DNA of 64,000 nt from Nereocystis luetkeana (lineage: Eukaryota; Sar; Phaeophyceae; Laminariales; Laminariaceae). The stretch is taken from NCBI GenBank assembly GCA_031213475.1, contig JARUPZ010000026.1, positions 2,870,823 to 2,934,822 on the forward strand. The letters run 5' to 3'. Positions 43,207 to 53,247 of the stretch are shown here, piece after piece. Within the stretch, counting starts at the first letter, position 1, and every line of letters starts with the position of its first letter. The translations under genes and the position numbers were made by a program. The notes beneath the pieces are model-generated. The model was given only the letters and a program-made list of their open reading frames with translations. It ran no database searches and was not told the DNA's origin.

Positions 43207-43446
43207 AAAGGGATTCAATTGTTGAGAGCGCCTTGCAGCGTGGGTAGGCACAATTCGATGCGAGTCGACGAGGGAAGAAAAGGCTGAAATCTTCTCGCGA
43301 TAAAAAATGAAGGCACGTACCGTAGCGGGAAGGGGGGAGAAGAGCCTGCTATGTGACCCCGGATCTGAGTTACGAGTTGGAAGGAGAGAGAGAAGAAGAT
43401 GTGCGAAGATAATGAATGGGATGAAAAAAAAAAAAAAAAAAAATTA
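43207..43446 (+). mobile_element. 5'-truncated SINE-A nested in LINE-C
   Basis: Starts GGGATTCAATTGTTGAGAGC (the head is missing) and ends GAAGATAATGAATGGGATG with poly(A). LINE-C coding sequence (GNQEEVMSAGKFGKYKAE on minus) lies just before it. Confidence 0.9.
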
Positions 43447-44222
43447 CCATATATCCTTTCATCCTTTCTCAACTGCGCTCTCCCACCTTATTCCAGCTCG
43501 CCCTTTTGTTACTTTCTTCCATACAGCTCTATCAACTATGGCCGGCAACCTCCTTTTTTTGGCATGTTCCTTGCTTTCATATCGCCACTTCAACTTCCTC
43601 ATATCCCTGTTTGTCTTGAGTCTTGAGTAGGTGCATTCCCAGTTTTACTGTATTATTACTATTAAATAGTCGTACTCGAGCTTCTTAGTTTTTTTTTAGT
43701 TGCTGTGATATGTACTGTTTCGAATTGTTTTACGAGTTTCGCATTCCCTTCCCATACTCTTCCTGCATATTCTAGCTTTGGTACTATCACATTCATCAGG
43801 ATATACACATCTCTTAATCCTGGTGTCAAGGTGCGAGTCTGTTAGCATCGCATCCATCTTGCCTGTGTGTGCTTTACCCTTTCCTATTATTTTCTTTTTT
43901 TGCTATATGTGTATCCCAAGAGAAGTCTTTTGAGATCTCTACGCCAAGGCACGTATACTGGTCTACGATCGGCAATTCATCTTCTCCCCACTTACTTCCA
44001 ACTGAAATTTATCGGGTTCACCTTATCTTCGTTACAAACAACTACCAGGTACTGCGCATTTCTTGACGTTCGCCGTCACCCTCCATTTTTTTCCTAGTGT
44101 ATTCTAGCCCCTTCTCTATTTGTTTCTGCAATCCTTCGGGTGTTTCTGATATCCCCACGAAGTCATCAGCAAGGATCAATCCCGACACTGTATCTTCCCC
44201 TACCGTGACTCCCTGCCATAAG
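43447..44222 (-). pseudogene. LINE-C reverse transcriptase, catalytic and thumb part
   Basis: Minus-strand translation next to the SINE gives QGVTVGEDTVSGLILADDFV then GISETPEGLQKQIEKGLEYT. LADD (about 44156-44176) is the motif C catalytic pair, in the position of the usual FADD or YADD. Farther on, in a shifted frame, WGEDELPIVDQYTCLGVEIS and KDFSWDTHIAKK match the conserved thumb-proximal stretch of LINE reverse transcriptases (YLGV...W..HI). Stops and frame changes show decay. It was once continuous with 44577-45850. Confidence 0.82.
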
Positions 44223-44545
44223 CCGGTCGCCCCGGTGGTTCAAGTGGTTAACCTCGAATTCTACTTGTTTGAGTCCTGGGTTCGAGCCCTAGGAGGGTCG
44301 GACTTTGACTTTATTTGCAAAAATAAAAAAAGGGATTCAATTGTTGAGAGCGCCTTGCAGCGTGGGTAGGCACAATTCGATGCGAGTCGACGAGGGAAGA
44401 AAAGGCTGAAATCTTCTCGCGATAAAAATGAAGGCACGTACCGTAGCGGGAAGGGGGGAGAAGAGCCTGCTATGTGACCCCGGATCTGAGTTACGAGTTG
44501 GAAGGAGAGAGAGAAGAAGATGTGCGAAGATAATGAATGGGATGG

Positions 44546-44576
<31 letters not shown>
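44223..44576 (+). mobile_element. full-length SINE-A nested in LINE-C reverse transcriptase
   Basis: Best copy in the window. The head GCCGGTCGCCCCGGTGGTTC contains an A box (TGGTTCAAGTGGTTAA); the B box GGTTCGAGCCC lies in a pairing T-arm (CTGGG/CCTAG). The body is ~230 bp and the poly(A) ~30 bases. It interrupts the reverse transcriptase between INDLIVAVEAA and LWQGVTV. Confidence 0.95.
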
Positions 44577-44578
<2 letters not shown>

Positions 44579-44604
44579 CTGCTTCGACTGCTACTATCAG
44601 GTCG

Positions 44605-44661
<57 letters not shown>

Positions 44662-45850
44662 TGAATAGGTTGGGTGACAACGTACATCCCTGTGCAACCC
44701 CTTGTAAAATATCGGCATACTTCGATATTTCCCCGTCCAGCATCACAGCACTTCTCGCACATTCCGTCATATTGTTCATCATTCTCCACATATTTCCTCT
44801 GATTGCTATTTCCCATAGATTTTTCCACAATCCATTCCTCCATACTGTGTCGTTGGCCTTTTGTACATCTAGAAAGAAACAGGACGTTGGTAATCCCGCG
44901 TCTTTCCTCCCTTGGATTATCTTACCTAGAGTGTACACATGGTCTACGCAGCTACGGTTTAGCCTAAACCCTGCTTGCCCTTCGCTTATTTTGTCTTCCT
45001 TCTCCATCATCGTTCCCATTCTATCGTTTAAAATCTTACTAAAAGTTTTGCCTGCTGTGCTTAGTCGCGTTATCCCTCTATAGTTCCCCGGATCAGCCTT
45101 ATCTCCTTTCTTGCATAAGTCTACTACTACTCCTTCTCTCCACCTCCTAGGTGCGTACTCGTGTTTCCATATCCAGTTATACAACATAACCAGCATGGTA
45201 AACATTCCTTCTCCCCCGTACTTCATAAATTCATTCACTATTTGGCCTGCCCCTGCTGCTTTTCTATTCTTAAGTTTAGCTACTCATTCCTCTACCTCTG
45301 CTTTTGTGAACTCTCTCTGTAACCCTTTCGAGCCACTGTCTTCCCTTTCTGATGCCTCTACGTTCGCCTCTGCCCACGCGTTGATTTCCTTCTCGAATTC
45401 TGCGTCGAACGTTTCGTTGGTTGTGGGTGTTCCTAGTTTACGGTAATAATGCTCTACTAGTACTTCCCTTTCCCCTTCGAACTACTAACCATTTTACCAT
45501 CCTATGCTCTTAAGGTAGCTATTCCCGTGTCTGCCTCTCCTGCTTGTTTGCCCAGTATCCCTTTTATCCCTCTACCCACATCTATCTGCTTCATCCCGCC
45601 CTCAAAGTCTTCATTCGTTTTATTTACTACGTCTTTCCATATCCCTTTCTTCTTCTTCTCTACCATCTCTTTTACTTTCTTTCAAGCTATATCATATTCC
45701 TCCCATCCTGTCGTAGTTTTGCACCATGTATACCTTGCCTGTGCCTTTCTCCTTACTGTTATAGCCTCTTTCACTTCTTCATCCCACAATTTTACTGCTC
45801 TGTTGCATACTATCAACATTTCCCTATTACTTCACTTGCTGTGGTCTTGA
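44577..45850 (-). pseudogene. LINE-C reverse transcriptase, N-terminal part
   Basis: The minus-strand frame at 44597-45238 contains REGVVVDLCKKGDKADPGNY, RGITRLSTAGKTFSKILNDR, QAGFRLNRSCVDHVYTL, CFFLDVQKANDTVW (motif A; normally DxxKAYDxV, Tyr replaced by Asn) and LQGVAQGCTLSPNLFKIYI (motif B). These are hallmark blocks of LINE polymerases. After a (TA)n insertion (44609-44660) the motif continues INDLIVAVEAA up to the SINE. Upstream, WDEEVKEAI (45768-45797) marks the usual endonuclease-RT linker. At least one stop (near 45282) and several frame changes break it. Confidence 0.87.
44609..44660. repeat. (TA)n microsatellite inside LINE-C
   Basis: About 25 TA units expanded at the codons for KIYIND; read through, it adds a Tyr-Ile repeat. 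Confidence 0.95.
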
Positions 45851-45989
45851 CCAACTTCTCCAATCCTTCTATTATCCTAGCTCCTGCGCCATCCCTCTCC
45901 ACATCGTTCCTTGTTGTACCTATTATTTCCGATAGCTCGGAAAACTGCTCTGCATTTTTGGCCATCTCTTCTTGGAACTCTTCCCGTTT

Positions 45990-46435
45990 CTCTTTTACTT
46001 CTAGATTATCTATTCTCCATCTGTGTAATTTCCTACCTCGTCTTTGTTTGATAACTCTTGTCTGTCGACTGTCTGTCCGTATTAGACAGTGATCCGTAGT
46101 TCCTGCGTCCGCTGCGCATACATGTAGTTATGTTTCCTTCCCCACTTCCTTTTTGTACTACTATAAAGTCAAGAATAGATATTTCTCCCTTTTGCTTGCA
46201 CTGTCTAGCCCATTCCGGTTCTGCCTTTTTTACTCTGTCGTTCAACGTCTTCATCTCGTTGTGTTTGAGGAATTTCAACATCTCTTCCCCATTATTATTC
46301 TTTGTTACTTCCCCATATTGTCCAATGTTCTCATTCGGTTTGCTTGCCTTCCAAATTCTTGAATTATTAGCTCCCACTAGTGCTACGTCTCCTTGCCTCT
46401 TTTACTTCGGTACATTTACTGCTACTTCTCCGAGC
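45990..46435 (-). pseudogene. LINE-C apurinic-type endonuclease, C-terminal part
   Basis: The minus frame at 46033-46377 encodes GANNSRIWKASKPNENIGQY (position of GDFNARIG), NGEEMLKFLKHNEMKTLNDR and GEISILDFIVVQKGSG. In another frame comes GTTDHCLIRTD (46070-46105). The N-G-LL-F pattern, SILDFI and terminal DH match the order of conserved blocks in APE-type LINE endonucleases, with the expected final SDH or TDH motif. The N-terminal half of the domain is missing: LINE-C ends at 46436 against a G run, consistent with 5' truncation. One frameshift separates SILDFI from TDH. Confidence 0.8.
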
Positions 46436-46451
46436 GCGGGGGGGGGGGGAT

Positions 46452-47059
46452 AAAGTTATTGATACCCCGGACAGGATATATATATATTCGGTTCCCAGCT
46501 GATGTGATCCAGACATATCCGGGCAGACGGATTTCCTGAGCTGCTGCGTAGCTGATTGATGTTGCCCGGATATGTAGTGTGCATGACCTACCATTAATAC
46601 TACTCTCTATACGTAGCGCGTGTTTTTTGGGCAGCATCTGTACTAGGCAGATCTGCCCAACCGCCCACAACGGCACCAGGCAAGTAAACTACATGATCTA
46701 TCTGTAGATACACAGATATATCATCATCTGCCCCGAGGTGCGGAATTGTTGCTAACCCGGAGTAAAATAGCGATTATAACTACGTGTGGAGTGTATTGAG
46801 TCTTAAGCCGGATAGGTGACAAAATTGCGAAAATACCGTCAACTCTTTTACGACTGCAGTCTCGGTTTTTCGGACAAACCAGAAAACAACGACATGAATG
46901 ACCAACAACAACGAAAACAAGCGCACACCAGGTGTAGGCTATCTAATACTCGGTTTTACCTCGTACGAAACAAGGAGCGTGCATGGAGTGCATGGAGGCT
47001 CTCTGCTATTACCAAGAACATACAAATCAAAATCATATATATATGGTGTTTAAACCTCG
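46452..47059. other. unassigned sequence with M2 half
   Basis: A lone M2 left half (ACTCTTTTACGACTGCAGTC) at 46838-46880; otherwise nothing recognised. Confidence 0.4.
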
Positions 47060-47705
47060 AGGGGGGGCTGTATTCGATGTCACAACGCGCGTGGCGGTGG
47101 TCTTATGACCATAGACCCTCGCATCCCTACAACGCCGGGACGGAACACGTCGGGCTTTCACCGACCAGGCAGACATTGCTTGCTTGCACCAAGCGCGTAG
47201 CGAAACGTGAGGTGTTCGGCGGCGATTCGCATGAAGGGTGAGCTGCATCGTATTAAGAACTGCTTTGCGAGGCGGACTTGCATTTGGACGACAGATTCAA
47301 TGGGTTAATTTATTAGGGTTATTTCTCTAGCCATCCGACAATGTGCAGCATGATCTTCAACATTGATCACTCATAACTTTCCCGAAAGAAGAAAACCTCG
47401 GAAACAAAAGGAAACCAACGCACCAAGTCTACCTTGTTTTCCGGTGTGGTCACTTCCAGCGTAAGCGAGGGGGGGGCATTGGGACTGCCTCGTGGGTGGG
47501 TGCTTTGCCGTGAGCACCACCAGGTACGTGATACGATCATTCCCCTTGTGCGGAGTAAAGGTTCTCTACCCCGCGCAGACGATCCAACCCGACAAGCAGC
47601 TGTGACTGACCCCCAAAAAATAAAATAACAGCACCCTGGCTGTCTAGCTCACGCGGCTGTTTCGACATGTTCCACGGTGTCGTCGCCAATCGATGCCAAG
47701 CAAGC
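47060..47705 (-). mobile_element. PC-element interrupted by LINE-R tail
   Basis: Poly(C)-tailed side at 47060-47070 (plus-strand GGGGGGGCTGTATTCGATG). Blocks GTGGTCTTATGACCATAGAC, CTTTCACCGACCAGGCAGAC, then, after the LINE-R tail, TTTTCCGGTGTGGTCACTTCC and GTGATACGATCATTCCCC run in the same order as 41808-42345. Confidence 0.8.
47328..47433 (-). mobile_element. LINE-R 3' tail nested in PC-element
   Basis: GCCATCCGACAATGTGCAGC to GAAACCAACGCACCAAGTCTACC, ~100 bp of the LINE-R 3' end. The uninterrupted PC-element at 42045-42060 shows where it landed. Confidence 0.85.
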
Positions 47706-47895
47706 ATGGGGGGGGGGGGGGGCGGGGGGGGTTGTACTCGATAGGAGAGATGTACTCGATCTCAGGCATGGCCGTAGTCGTATGACCATAGATGGCGGGG
47801 GGGGGGGCTGTACTCGATATCATATATGGCCGTAGTCGTATAAGGGGAGGGGGGAGAGGCGGGGGGGGGGGAGGGGGGGGGGGGCGTCATCCGCC
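47706..47895. repeat. G runs with PC-element ends
   Basis: Three G-rich tracts (47707-47732, 47798-47810, 47845-47885), each next to GTACTCGAT-type PC-element 3' ends in minus orientation (47735, 47752, 47812). Looks like repeated landing of short poly(C)-tailed fragments. Confidence 0.6.
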
Positions 47896-48085
47896 AATGG
47901 TTGCGAAGGAGATACCGAATAAAACGTGTGATAAGCTTAAGACAACACATCCCCGCGGGCGAATTTCGGAGCTGATGCCGATGCTCTCGTCACACACAAC
48001 GGGGAGGGAGGGGGGGGGGGGGTGCAGGTGCCAAACAAACGCCGAACGATATGCGTCTGCCTATGGACAAGGTAAATGTTGTCAA

Positions 48086-48200
48086 GATTGTATCGCAAGA
48101 AAGCCACACCCTTTGTGGCTGTGTGCGTGTGCGGTGGTTTCGAGATTATATCGCAAGAAAGCCACACCCTTTGTGGCTGTGTGCGTGCCCGGAAAATTGG
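48086..48200. repeat. 58 bp tandem duplication
   Basis: GATTGTATCGCAAGAAAGCC at 48086 and GATTATATCGCAAGAAAGCC at 48144. Each unit also contains the hairpin CCACACCCTTTGTGG. Confidence 0.88.
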
Positions 48201-48334
48201 TCCCAGCCAGTATAGGGTGTGTGTGATACCTTGCGTGATACCAATCTGTCTCGAAATATAAGGATCACTTCCATATGAAAATCAATTATTTACGATCCGT
48301 ATATTTAGGGGCATAGTTGTATGCGGTGGTACCG

Positions 48335-48535
48335 TATCACCCGGTGTGATAAGACAACATACACACCTCCTATTACGGGGGACCATAGTTAATAGGACCA
48401 AATATTTTTAGTAAAAATGGTTAAATATATAGGTTTTTATGTATACCATAGGTCCTATTAACTATGACCCCCCGTAATAGGAATAATTTCCGAGCCGTGT
48501 TTCTCCACAATAACAAGGGGGGTGTATATACCGCA
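48335..48535. mobile_element. decayed M3 MITE interrupted by M1
   Basis: GTACCGTATCACCCGGTGTG and ACATACACACCTCCTA before the M1, then GGAATAATTTCCGAGCCGTG and TTTCTCCACAATAAC after it, match M3. The target was CTCC-TA-GG. Confidence 0.65.
48373..48477 (+). mobile_element. M1 MITE nested in M3
   Basis: TTACGGGGGACCATAGTTAA to AACTATGACCCCCCGTAA with TA on each side; a clear TA target duplication. Confidence 0.9.
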
Positions 48536-48595
48536 CAATGGAGTTGGTTTCACGCACGGGGTGCGATCGTTTCTCAGTGCTCCATATACTATTAT

Positions 48596-48716
48596 TAGGC
48601 CTGCCATCCAACAACTGCAGCATGAGCTTCAACATTGACCAATCGAAACATTCCTGAAATAAGAAATCCCCGGATACAAAGAAAACCTACGTATGCACAA
48701 GGTCTATCTACCTTCT
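48596..48716 (-). mobile_element. diverged LINE-R 3' tail
   Basis: TGCCATCCAACAACTGCAGC, GAGCTTCAACATTGACCAAT and CAAGGTCTATCTACC follow LINE-R in reverse, with more divergence than other copies. Confidence 0.75.
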
Positions 48717-48871
48717 ATGCCGACTTCCCTTTTATGATTTATCTACGATACTCTATGTGTTGTCTTTACTCCCTCCTACATATTAATATTGTTTTTCTTC
48801 AGGACGAGTAAGGTTTTAACCAACGCCGAAAACAAGAAAAGGTTAAAAGGTATTTTCGGAAAGGGTCTGAT

Positions 48872-48905
<34 letters not shown>

Positions 48906-49059
48906 AGCCTTCCGAAAGTATTACTGCGTCCATGTGGCCTTTTGTTTTGTATTAATAGTACACGCCTCCTCCGTACCGTTATCGTCGAGAAAACCATCAA
49001 AAGGCGCCGAAAAACGATCGTACGTCGTACCTGTGCGAAGTTTGCGGTATCATACCGCT
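48717..49059. other. unassigned sequence
   Basis: (GA)n at 48885-48907; no gene recognised. Confidence 0.35.
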
Positions 49060-49139
49060 CTGATCGAAAATACAAGGATAGTTTAAAAGTTAATGTGGAG
49101 ACCACCCGGTCCTTATGTTCCCGAACAATAATATAGGGA
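49060..49139. repeat. minisatellite unit left of LINE-R
   Basis: ACAAGGATAGTTTAAAAGTT and ACCCGGTCCTTATGTTCCCGAAC form one unit of the array that continues at 55216. LINE-R lies between. Confidence 0.8.
49127..49139 (+). repeat. LINE-R target-site duplication, left
   Basis: AATAATATAGGGA, an exact match to 55216-55228. Confidence 0.9.
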
Positions 49140-49311
49140 GACGATCGGTTCGGGGTAGCCATCCCAGAAGGGAATGGGCCGCTCCGTCGGAGAGCGTTCC
49201 GTCTCACCCAGATACTGCCGAGGCTACACCTACTTTATGACGGCGCTACAGTGATGGGCACCCATAGAAGGAGACAACTGGAAAGATCGTGGCGGTCAGC
49301 GATTTCGCAGG

Positions 49312-50013
49312 ATGAGGACGTCGCGAACCCAGCTCAGACCCCAACAGGCAGAAGGGAGGGAGAGAGAGGAGGAAGACGCAGAGTGCACGTACTGCGGACA
49401 GGCTCTGGAAGACTCGGCAGGGGCGTTGAGGGGCATTCACATGCAAGTACCCGTCCCGTGCTCCCACGGGGGGCTTGTGCACGCCAGTTGCATGCTGGAA
49501 CGAGCAGACCGCCTCGCGAGAGGGCTTACAGCCCCGAGGTCCTGCGTCGCATGCCGCCACGAGGGGGGCGGGGGAAGACGACCCCCCCGCCCGGCGGAGC
49601 TTGCTAGTGGCTTACCAATGGAGGAGTCGGGGGGAAGATGGGCAACGTTAAGGAGCACCATGCCGTTCGCCGACCTCCTTCAACGGGACGCCCCAGGACC
49701 GGGGCCGGCTAGTTACCTGACAACCGGCGTATACAGCTCATTCGAGCACATGGTACGTGCCCACGGGAGGAGCCCAGCCTCTTCGTTCCTCTTGTGCTCC
49801 CTGTTCAGCGATGCTCTGGGCCTGCCTCAAGCGGCCTACCTTGATTTCCCACGCTCGAGGGAATGGGAAGTGACTGTCGGCCGCTACCGTACGCGGTTCG
49901 CCGCGCTCGGGATTCGATCGCAGGATGTCCTGCTTCGATTAACTAACCGGAGGTTCTACATTGGGCACCATGTTCAAGAATTCTTAGCGGGCCTCGACGC
50001 TGTGTGTGAGTAA
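49312..50013 (+). CDS. LINE-R N-terminal protein with RING-like finger
   Basis: 233 codons from an ATG at 49312; an upstream or non-ATG start is possible. Residues 25-81 form C-X2-C-X21-C-X-H-X4-H-X2-C-X17-C-X2-C (C25, C28, C50, H52, H57, C60, C78, C81), close to a RING-H2 pattern. RING domains normally recruit ubiquitin-conjugating enzymes, but in a retroelement the finger may bind nucleic acid or protein instead. The rest (120-233) is predicted soluble and unrecognised, with SFEHMVRAHGRSPASSFLLC and RFYIGHHVQEFLAGL. A TAA at 50011 ends it, yet the same frame reopens at once, so it may originally have been one protein with the next segment. Confidence 0.72.
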   Translation: MRTSRTQLRPQQAEGREREEEDAECTYCGQALEDSAGALRGIHMQVPVPCSHGGLVHASCMLERADRLARGLTAPRSCVACRHEGGGGRRPPRPAELASGLPMEESGGRWATLRSTMPFADLLQRDAPGPGPASYLTTGVYSSFEHMVRAHGRSPASSFLLCSLFSDALGLPQAAYLDFPRSREWEVTVGRYRTRFAALGIRSQDVLLRLTNRRFYIGHHVQEFLAGLDAVCE

Positions 50014-50016
50014 CGC

Positions 50017-50769
50017 TTGACGACATGGACCCTCGGCGTTCAAAACGCGCTGGCGGAAAGTAGCGCGCTCCCTCCCTTTCCGGTGGAGGCGGCGCCCTCG
50101 CCGGGAGCAATGGGGCCGGCGCTAGAGAGAGATCCGAGGAGGAGAGGGCAGCTGGGGCAAGAACGCGCGGCTCCGAATATCTCAGAGGGCCACCAAAACG
50201 AGGGAAGCCGGGATACCACGCCAGCAGAACAACCCAGAACGCCCTGGACAAGGTCCGAGGCAGCGTCGACAACCCCCGGACCGACAGTACCAACCAACGT
50301 GAGGGAGGGGGGAGCGATCGTAAGGGGTAGACGAGGCCGATCGAGAGGTTCTGGGAGGGGTCCACGAGGAAGCAGTGCAGGGAGAGGGGCCGACGCGAGT
50401 ACGGGGCGAAACGCCAGGCGGGGGGGCAGTGCGCCACCCTCTTCAGCAGGCGGGAGGGGGGAGGGGGGACAGGGGGAGGGAGTGGGGGGAGCGGAGGGAG
50501 AAGGGGAAGCGTGGGGACCGGGGGGGACAGAGGGATCGGGGGGAGCGGGGGGTGAAGGGGGAACGGAGGGAGCGGGGGGAGCGGGGGGAGCGGGGGGAGC
50601 GGGGGAAGCGAGGGGAGCGGAGGGAGTGGAGGGAGTGGGGGGGAGCGGGGGGAGCGGGGGGAGCGGGGGGAGCGGAGGGAGCGGGGGGAACGGGAGCAGC
50701 GAGGGGAGCGGGAGCAGCGAGGGGAGCGGGAGGAGCGGGGGAAGCGATGAGAGCGGGGAGAGGGGGTAG
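50017..50769 (+). pseudogene. LINE-R linker, Gly/Arg/Ser-rich segment
   Basis: Same frame as the preceding ORF after one stop; it opens with TTWTLGVQNALAESSALPPF. Residues ~1-100 are proline, arginine and serine rich (PRTPWTRSEAASTTPGP, VRGRRGRSRGSGRGPRGSSA). From ~130 onward it is almost pure Gly-Glu-Ala-Ser, encoded by GGGGGGAGC-type repeats. It ends at a TAG inside a tandem repeat unit. No start codon is convincing (only TTG at 50017). Likely a disordered, basic linker between the two fingers, by analogy with the basic regions many LINEs use to bind RNA; this is inferred from composition only. Which of the frames over 50.4-51.3 kb was original cannot be decided. Confidence 0.5.
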
Positions 50770-51340
50770 TGCGCCACCTTCGTCAGCAGACTGGGGGCGG
50801 GAGGGAGGAACGGGGGCGGGGGGGGGGGCGAGAGAAGCGAGGGGACAGGGGGGGGGCGGGGGGGAGGGAGGGAGGGAGGCGGGGGAAGCGGGGGGGGGAG
50901 GGGGGGAGGCGGAGAGAACATGGGAGGCGGAGAGAGCGGGGAGAGGGGGTAGTGCGCCACCTTCGTCAGCAGGCAGGGGGTGGCAGGGGGGAGCGCGGGC
51001 GGGGGGGGGGCGAGAGAAGCGAGGGGACAGGGGGGGGGCGGGGTGGAGGGAGGGAGGGAGGCGGGGGAAGCGGGGACAGGGGGGGGGGCGGAGAGAACAT
51101 GGGAGGCGGAGGGAGCGGGGAGAGAGGGGGGAGCAGATAGGGCAAGGGGAGTGGAGGGCGAGGGGGGCGAGGGGGGCGAGGGGGGGACGGAGGGGGAGGA
51201 AGGAGCGGAGGGAGTGGGGAGGAGTACCAGGAGCGAACCTATCAGGGAGGAGAGAGATAGTGAGGGTAGAGGAGAACCGGAAACGGGAGGGCCGCGGAAT
51301 GGGGGGGGAAGAGGGGGGAGGGATTGGAGAGAGACGGGCC
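50424..51340 (+). repeat. purine-rich G-run region with 9 bp and 184 bp repeats
   Basis: The plus strand is nearly all purine: GGGGGGAGC units repeat from about 50560 to 50760. Then a ~184 bp block beginning TAGTGCGCCACCTTCGTCAG occurs at 50767 and 50951, with a third start at 50429 (CAGTGCGCCACCCTCTTCAG). Dense runs of three or more G give strong quadruplex or triplex potential. 184 is not a multiple of three, so the duplication shifts the frame and introduces a TAG each time. The long Pro/Ser-rich minus frames here are shadows. Confidence 0.85.
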
Positions 51341-53247
51341 AAAGAAGTGGAGGAAGAGGAGCCGTAATGGACGACAGGGGGTCTGGGATGCCAAACGACG
51401 AGGGTCCAACCGGAGGATCTCCCCGGGCGTCGGGGAGGAGACCCGGGAACGGGACGCGCCCCAGGGCCTTCCTTGGCGACACCACAGGGGAAGTGGTGTG
51501 CGGGGTCTGCAGTGTAACGCTACAACTAGGGCACCGGGTGGTACGCGTTCCATGTGGACAAGGGCGCCACGTGCTTCACGCCCGTTGCGTGGTGGAGGCC
51601 CTTGCGAGAGGCGCAGCACCGGCACCTCTCCGCTGCCCAGCAGTCAACTGCGGAGCACAACATCCAAGACGGGAAGCACTGCAGGCAGCGGTCCAAGCGG
51701 ACCCGGGGCTTCGTAATCGGGCCGCGAGGATGGGAGGGGGGACCATAGGTGACGAGGACCTTCGCAGCCGGGGGCTTTGGTACAGGTGGGACCAGAACAG
51801 CTTGGGTATAGGGCCACCACTTGATGCCGTTTCCTTGGATGACCTGGGCCAACGTTTCGCAACCGGGAAAACAGTGCAACCGCAGTTGGCTGGCGCACAC
51901 GCGCGCATTAGCATTCACGTGCTCGGCATCCTCAACCACGCTATGGGTGAGCAAAGGCCGAACCGAGAGTCGGCGACGCCGAACTCGCTCCTACGGGCGA
52001 TCAAGCTATGGTACCTCATGCCAGCCCTGCTCCACTCGCCGGACGGCCGAATCAAGAGGCGACAGAGGTTCGCGTTGGTGGAGAGCGGGCATATAGTACT
52101 CCTGCTCCCATGTCTGATAGCATTCACCAGGGGAGGGGACCTGAGGCGACGGGACGCCGCCCAAGAAGATTCGGAGGAGACGAAGCTTGAACGGGCGTCG
52201 TCGGCGTGTCGCCACGCGGGAGGGGTCAAAGTGGCAGCTCGCAACATGCTAGCAGAGCCACGATCAGCTGGAAGCGAAACGACGTTGAGCACACTGGTGG
52301 CCAAGTTCCCCTCCGAAGATCGCGCCGCAGTGTCCGCGGCGGCGGCGGCGGCTGCGGTGTTGGCGACCGCCACCGAGGTGGAAGACGGAAACGCCCCTCC
52401 GTGGCGCCCTGACGATGAGTACGCCTCCGAGGTGCTCTTCGACGTCATCAGCTCCCGCAGAGCCCTTTCAGGCCCCGGAAACGACGGCCAACGCTTTGCG
52501 CACCTGCAATCCATCATCCACACCGACATCGGGTGGGAAGAGTTCGGAAAGGGCATGACAGCCTTCTGGCGGAGAATCGTCGACGAGCCGGACGCGTTCC
52601 CGCCAAAATTCTGGCAGCTCTTCTTGCAATCGAGCCTCACTGCCTTGGGGGAAAAGTGCCGGCCGGTTTGCGTGGGCATGACATGGAGGCGGCTCATCAC
52701 CGCGGGGGCTATGCGACAGTGGCGGCCGCGGTTGGAGGAGGTCAACCGAGAGGTGAGGCAGTTTGGGGTCGCCGTACCCGGAGGAGTGGAGCATGTGGGA
52801 CTGAGGGCTAGGACGTTACACGAGACGGACAACTGGGTCGTCCTAACGGACTGCTCCAACGCCTTCAACACGGTTAAACGGACGGCGGTGCTTGAAGAGG
52901 CGGCCAACTTCGTTCCAGCGCTCACGCCGTTTGTGGCGAAGTGCTACGGCACAAGACCCGCCGACGTGTATTTCCGGATGGACTCAGGGGAGACCAGGAC
53001 GATCGCTTGCTCCAGCGGTGTCCAGCAAGGGGACCCCATGGGCCCGGCAATGTTCTGTCTGGCGTTGCGACCAGGGCTGAAGCGTTTCCGACAGGAGTTC
53101 GAAGGAGAAGGAGTGGAAGCCTTCGCCTACATGGACGATGTATCTCTCGGCCTTATGGGGGTCACGGCCTACACGATTCGAGCTGTTGCCTTCCTCCGGC
53201 GAGAGCTAGACGACATCGGCATTGTGGTCAACCCGCCAAGACCGTAG
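50980..53247 (+). pseudogene. LINE-R second RING-like finger and reverse transcriptase
   Basis: 755-codon open frame. Residues 1-140 are low-complexity Gly/Glu/Arg. Residues 174-224 form C-X2-C-X14-C-X4-H-X2-H-X2-C-X15-C-X4-C (VCGVC...PCGQGRHVLHARC...CPAVNC), a second RING-H2-like finger. The reverse transcriptase shows LTDCSNAFNTVKR (motif A, Asp 624), SGVQQGDPMGPAMFCLAL (motif B, ~678-695) and FAYMDDVSLG (motif C, Asp pair 719-720); all catalytic aspartates are present. The frame stops at GIVVNPPRP because one base has been lost near 53235; the next frame continues the same protein. The frame start is arbitrary: the coding sequence must begin farther upstream or after the repeat region. Confidence 0.88.

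Larger units (their letters stand above)
42362..46440 (-). mobile_element. LINE-C, 5'-truncated with nested insertions
   Basis: About 4.1 kb on the minus strand. In order: end of an apurinic-type endonuclease (46435-46050), a linker, reverse transcriptase (about 45600-43900), a C-terminal region with Cys/His residues (43200-42378), stop codon and poly(C) tail (42362-42377). It has been split by a SINE-A (44223-44576), a TA microsatellite (44609-44660), a second SINE-A (43207-43446) and a LINE-R tail (about 42995-43117). Stops and frameshifts make it dead. The clade is not determined; it is not the same family as LINE-R. Confidence 0.85.

Noticed and set aside
50040..51485. 481-codon proline/serine-rich frame on the minus strand
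   Set aside because: Antisense of the purine repeat region in LINE-R; long only because G-rich repeats lack stops on the complement.
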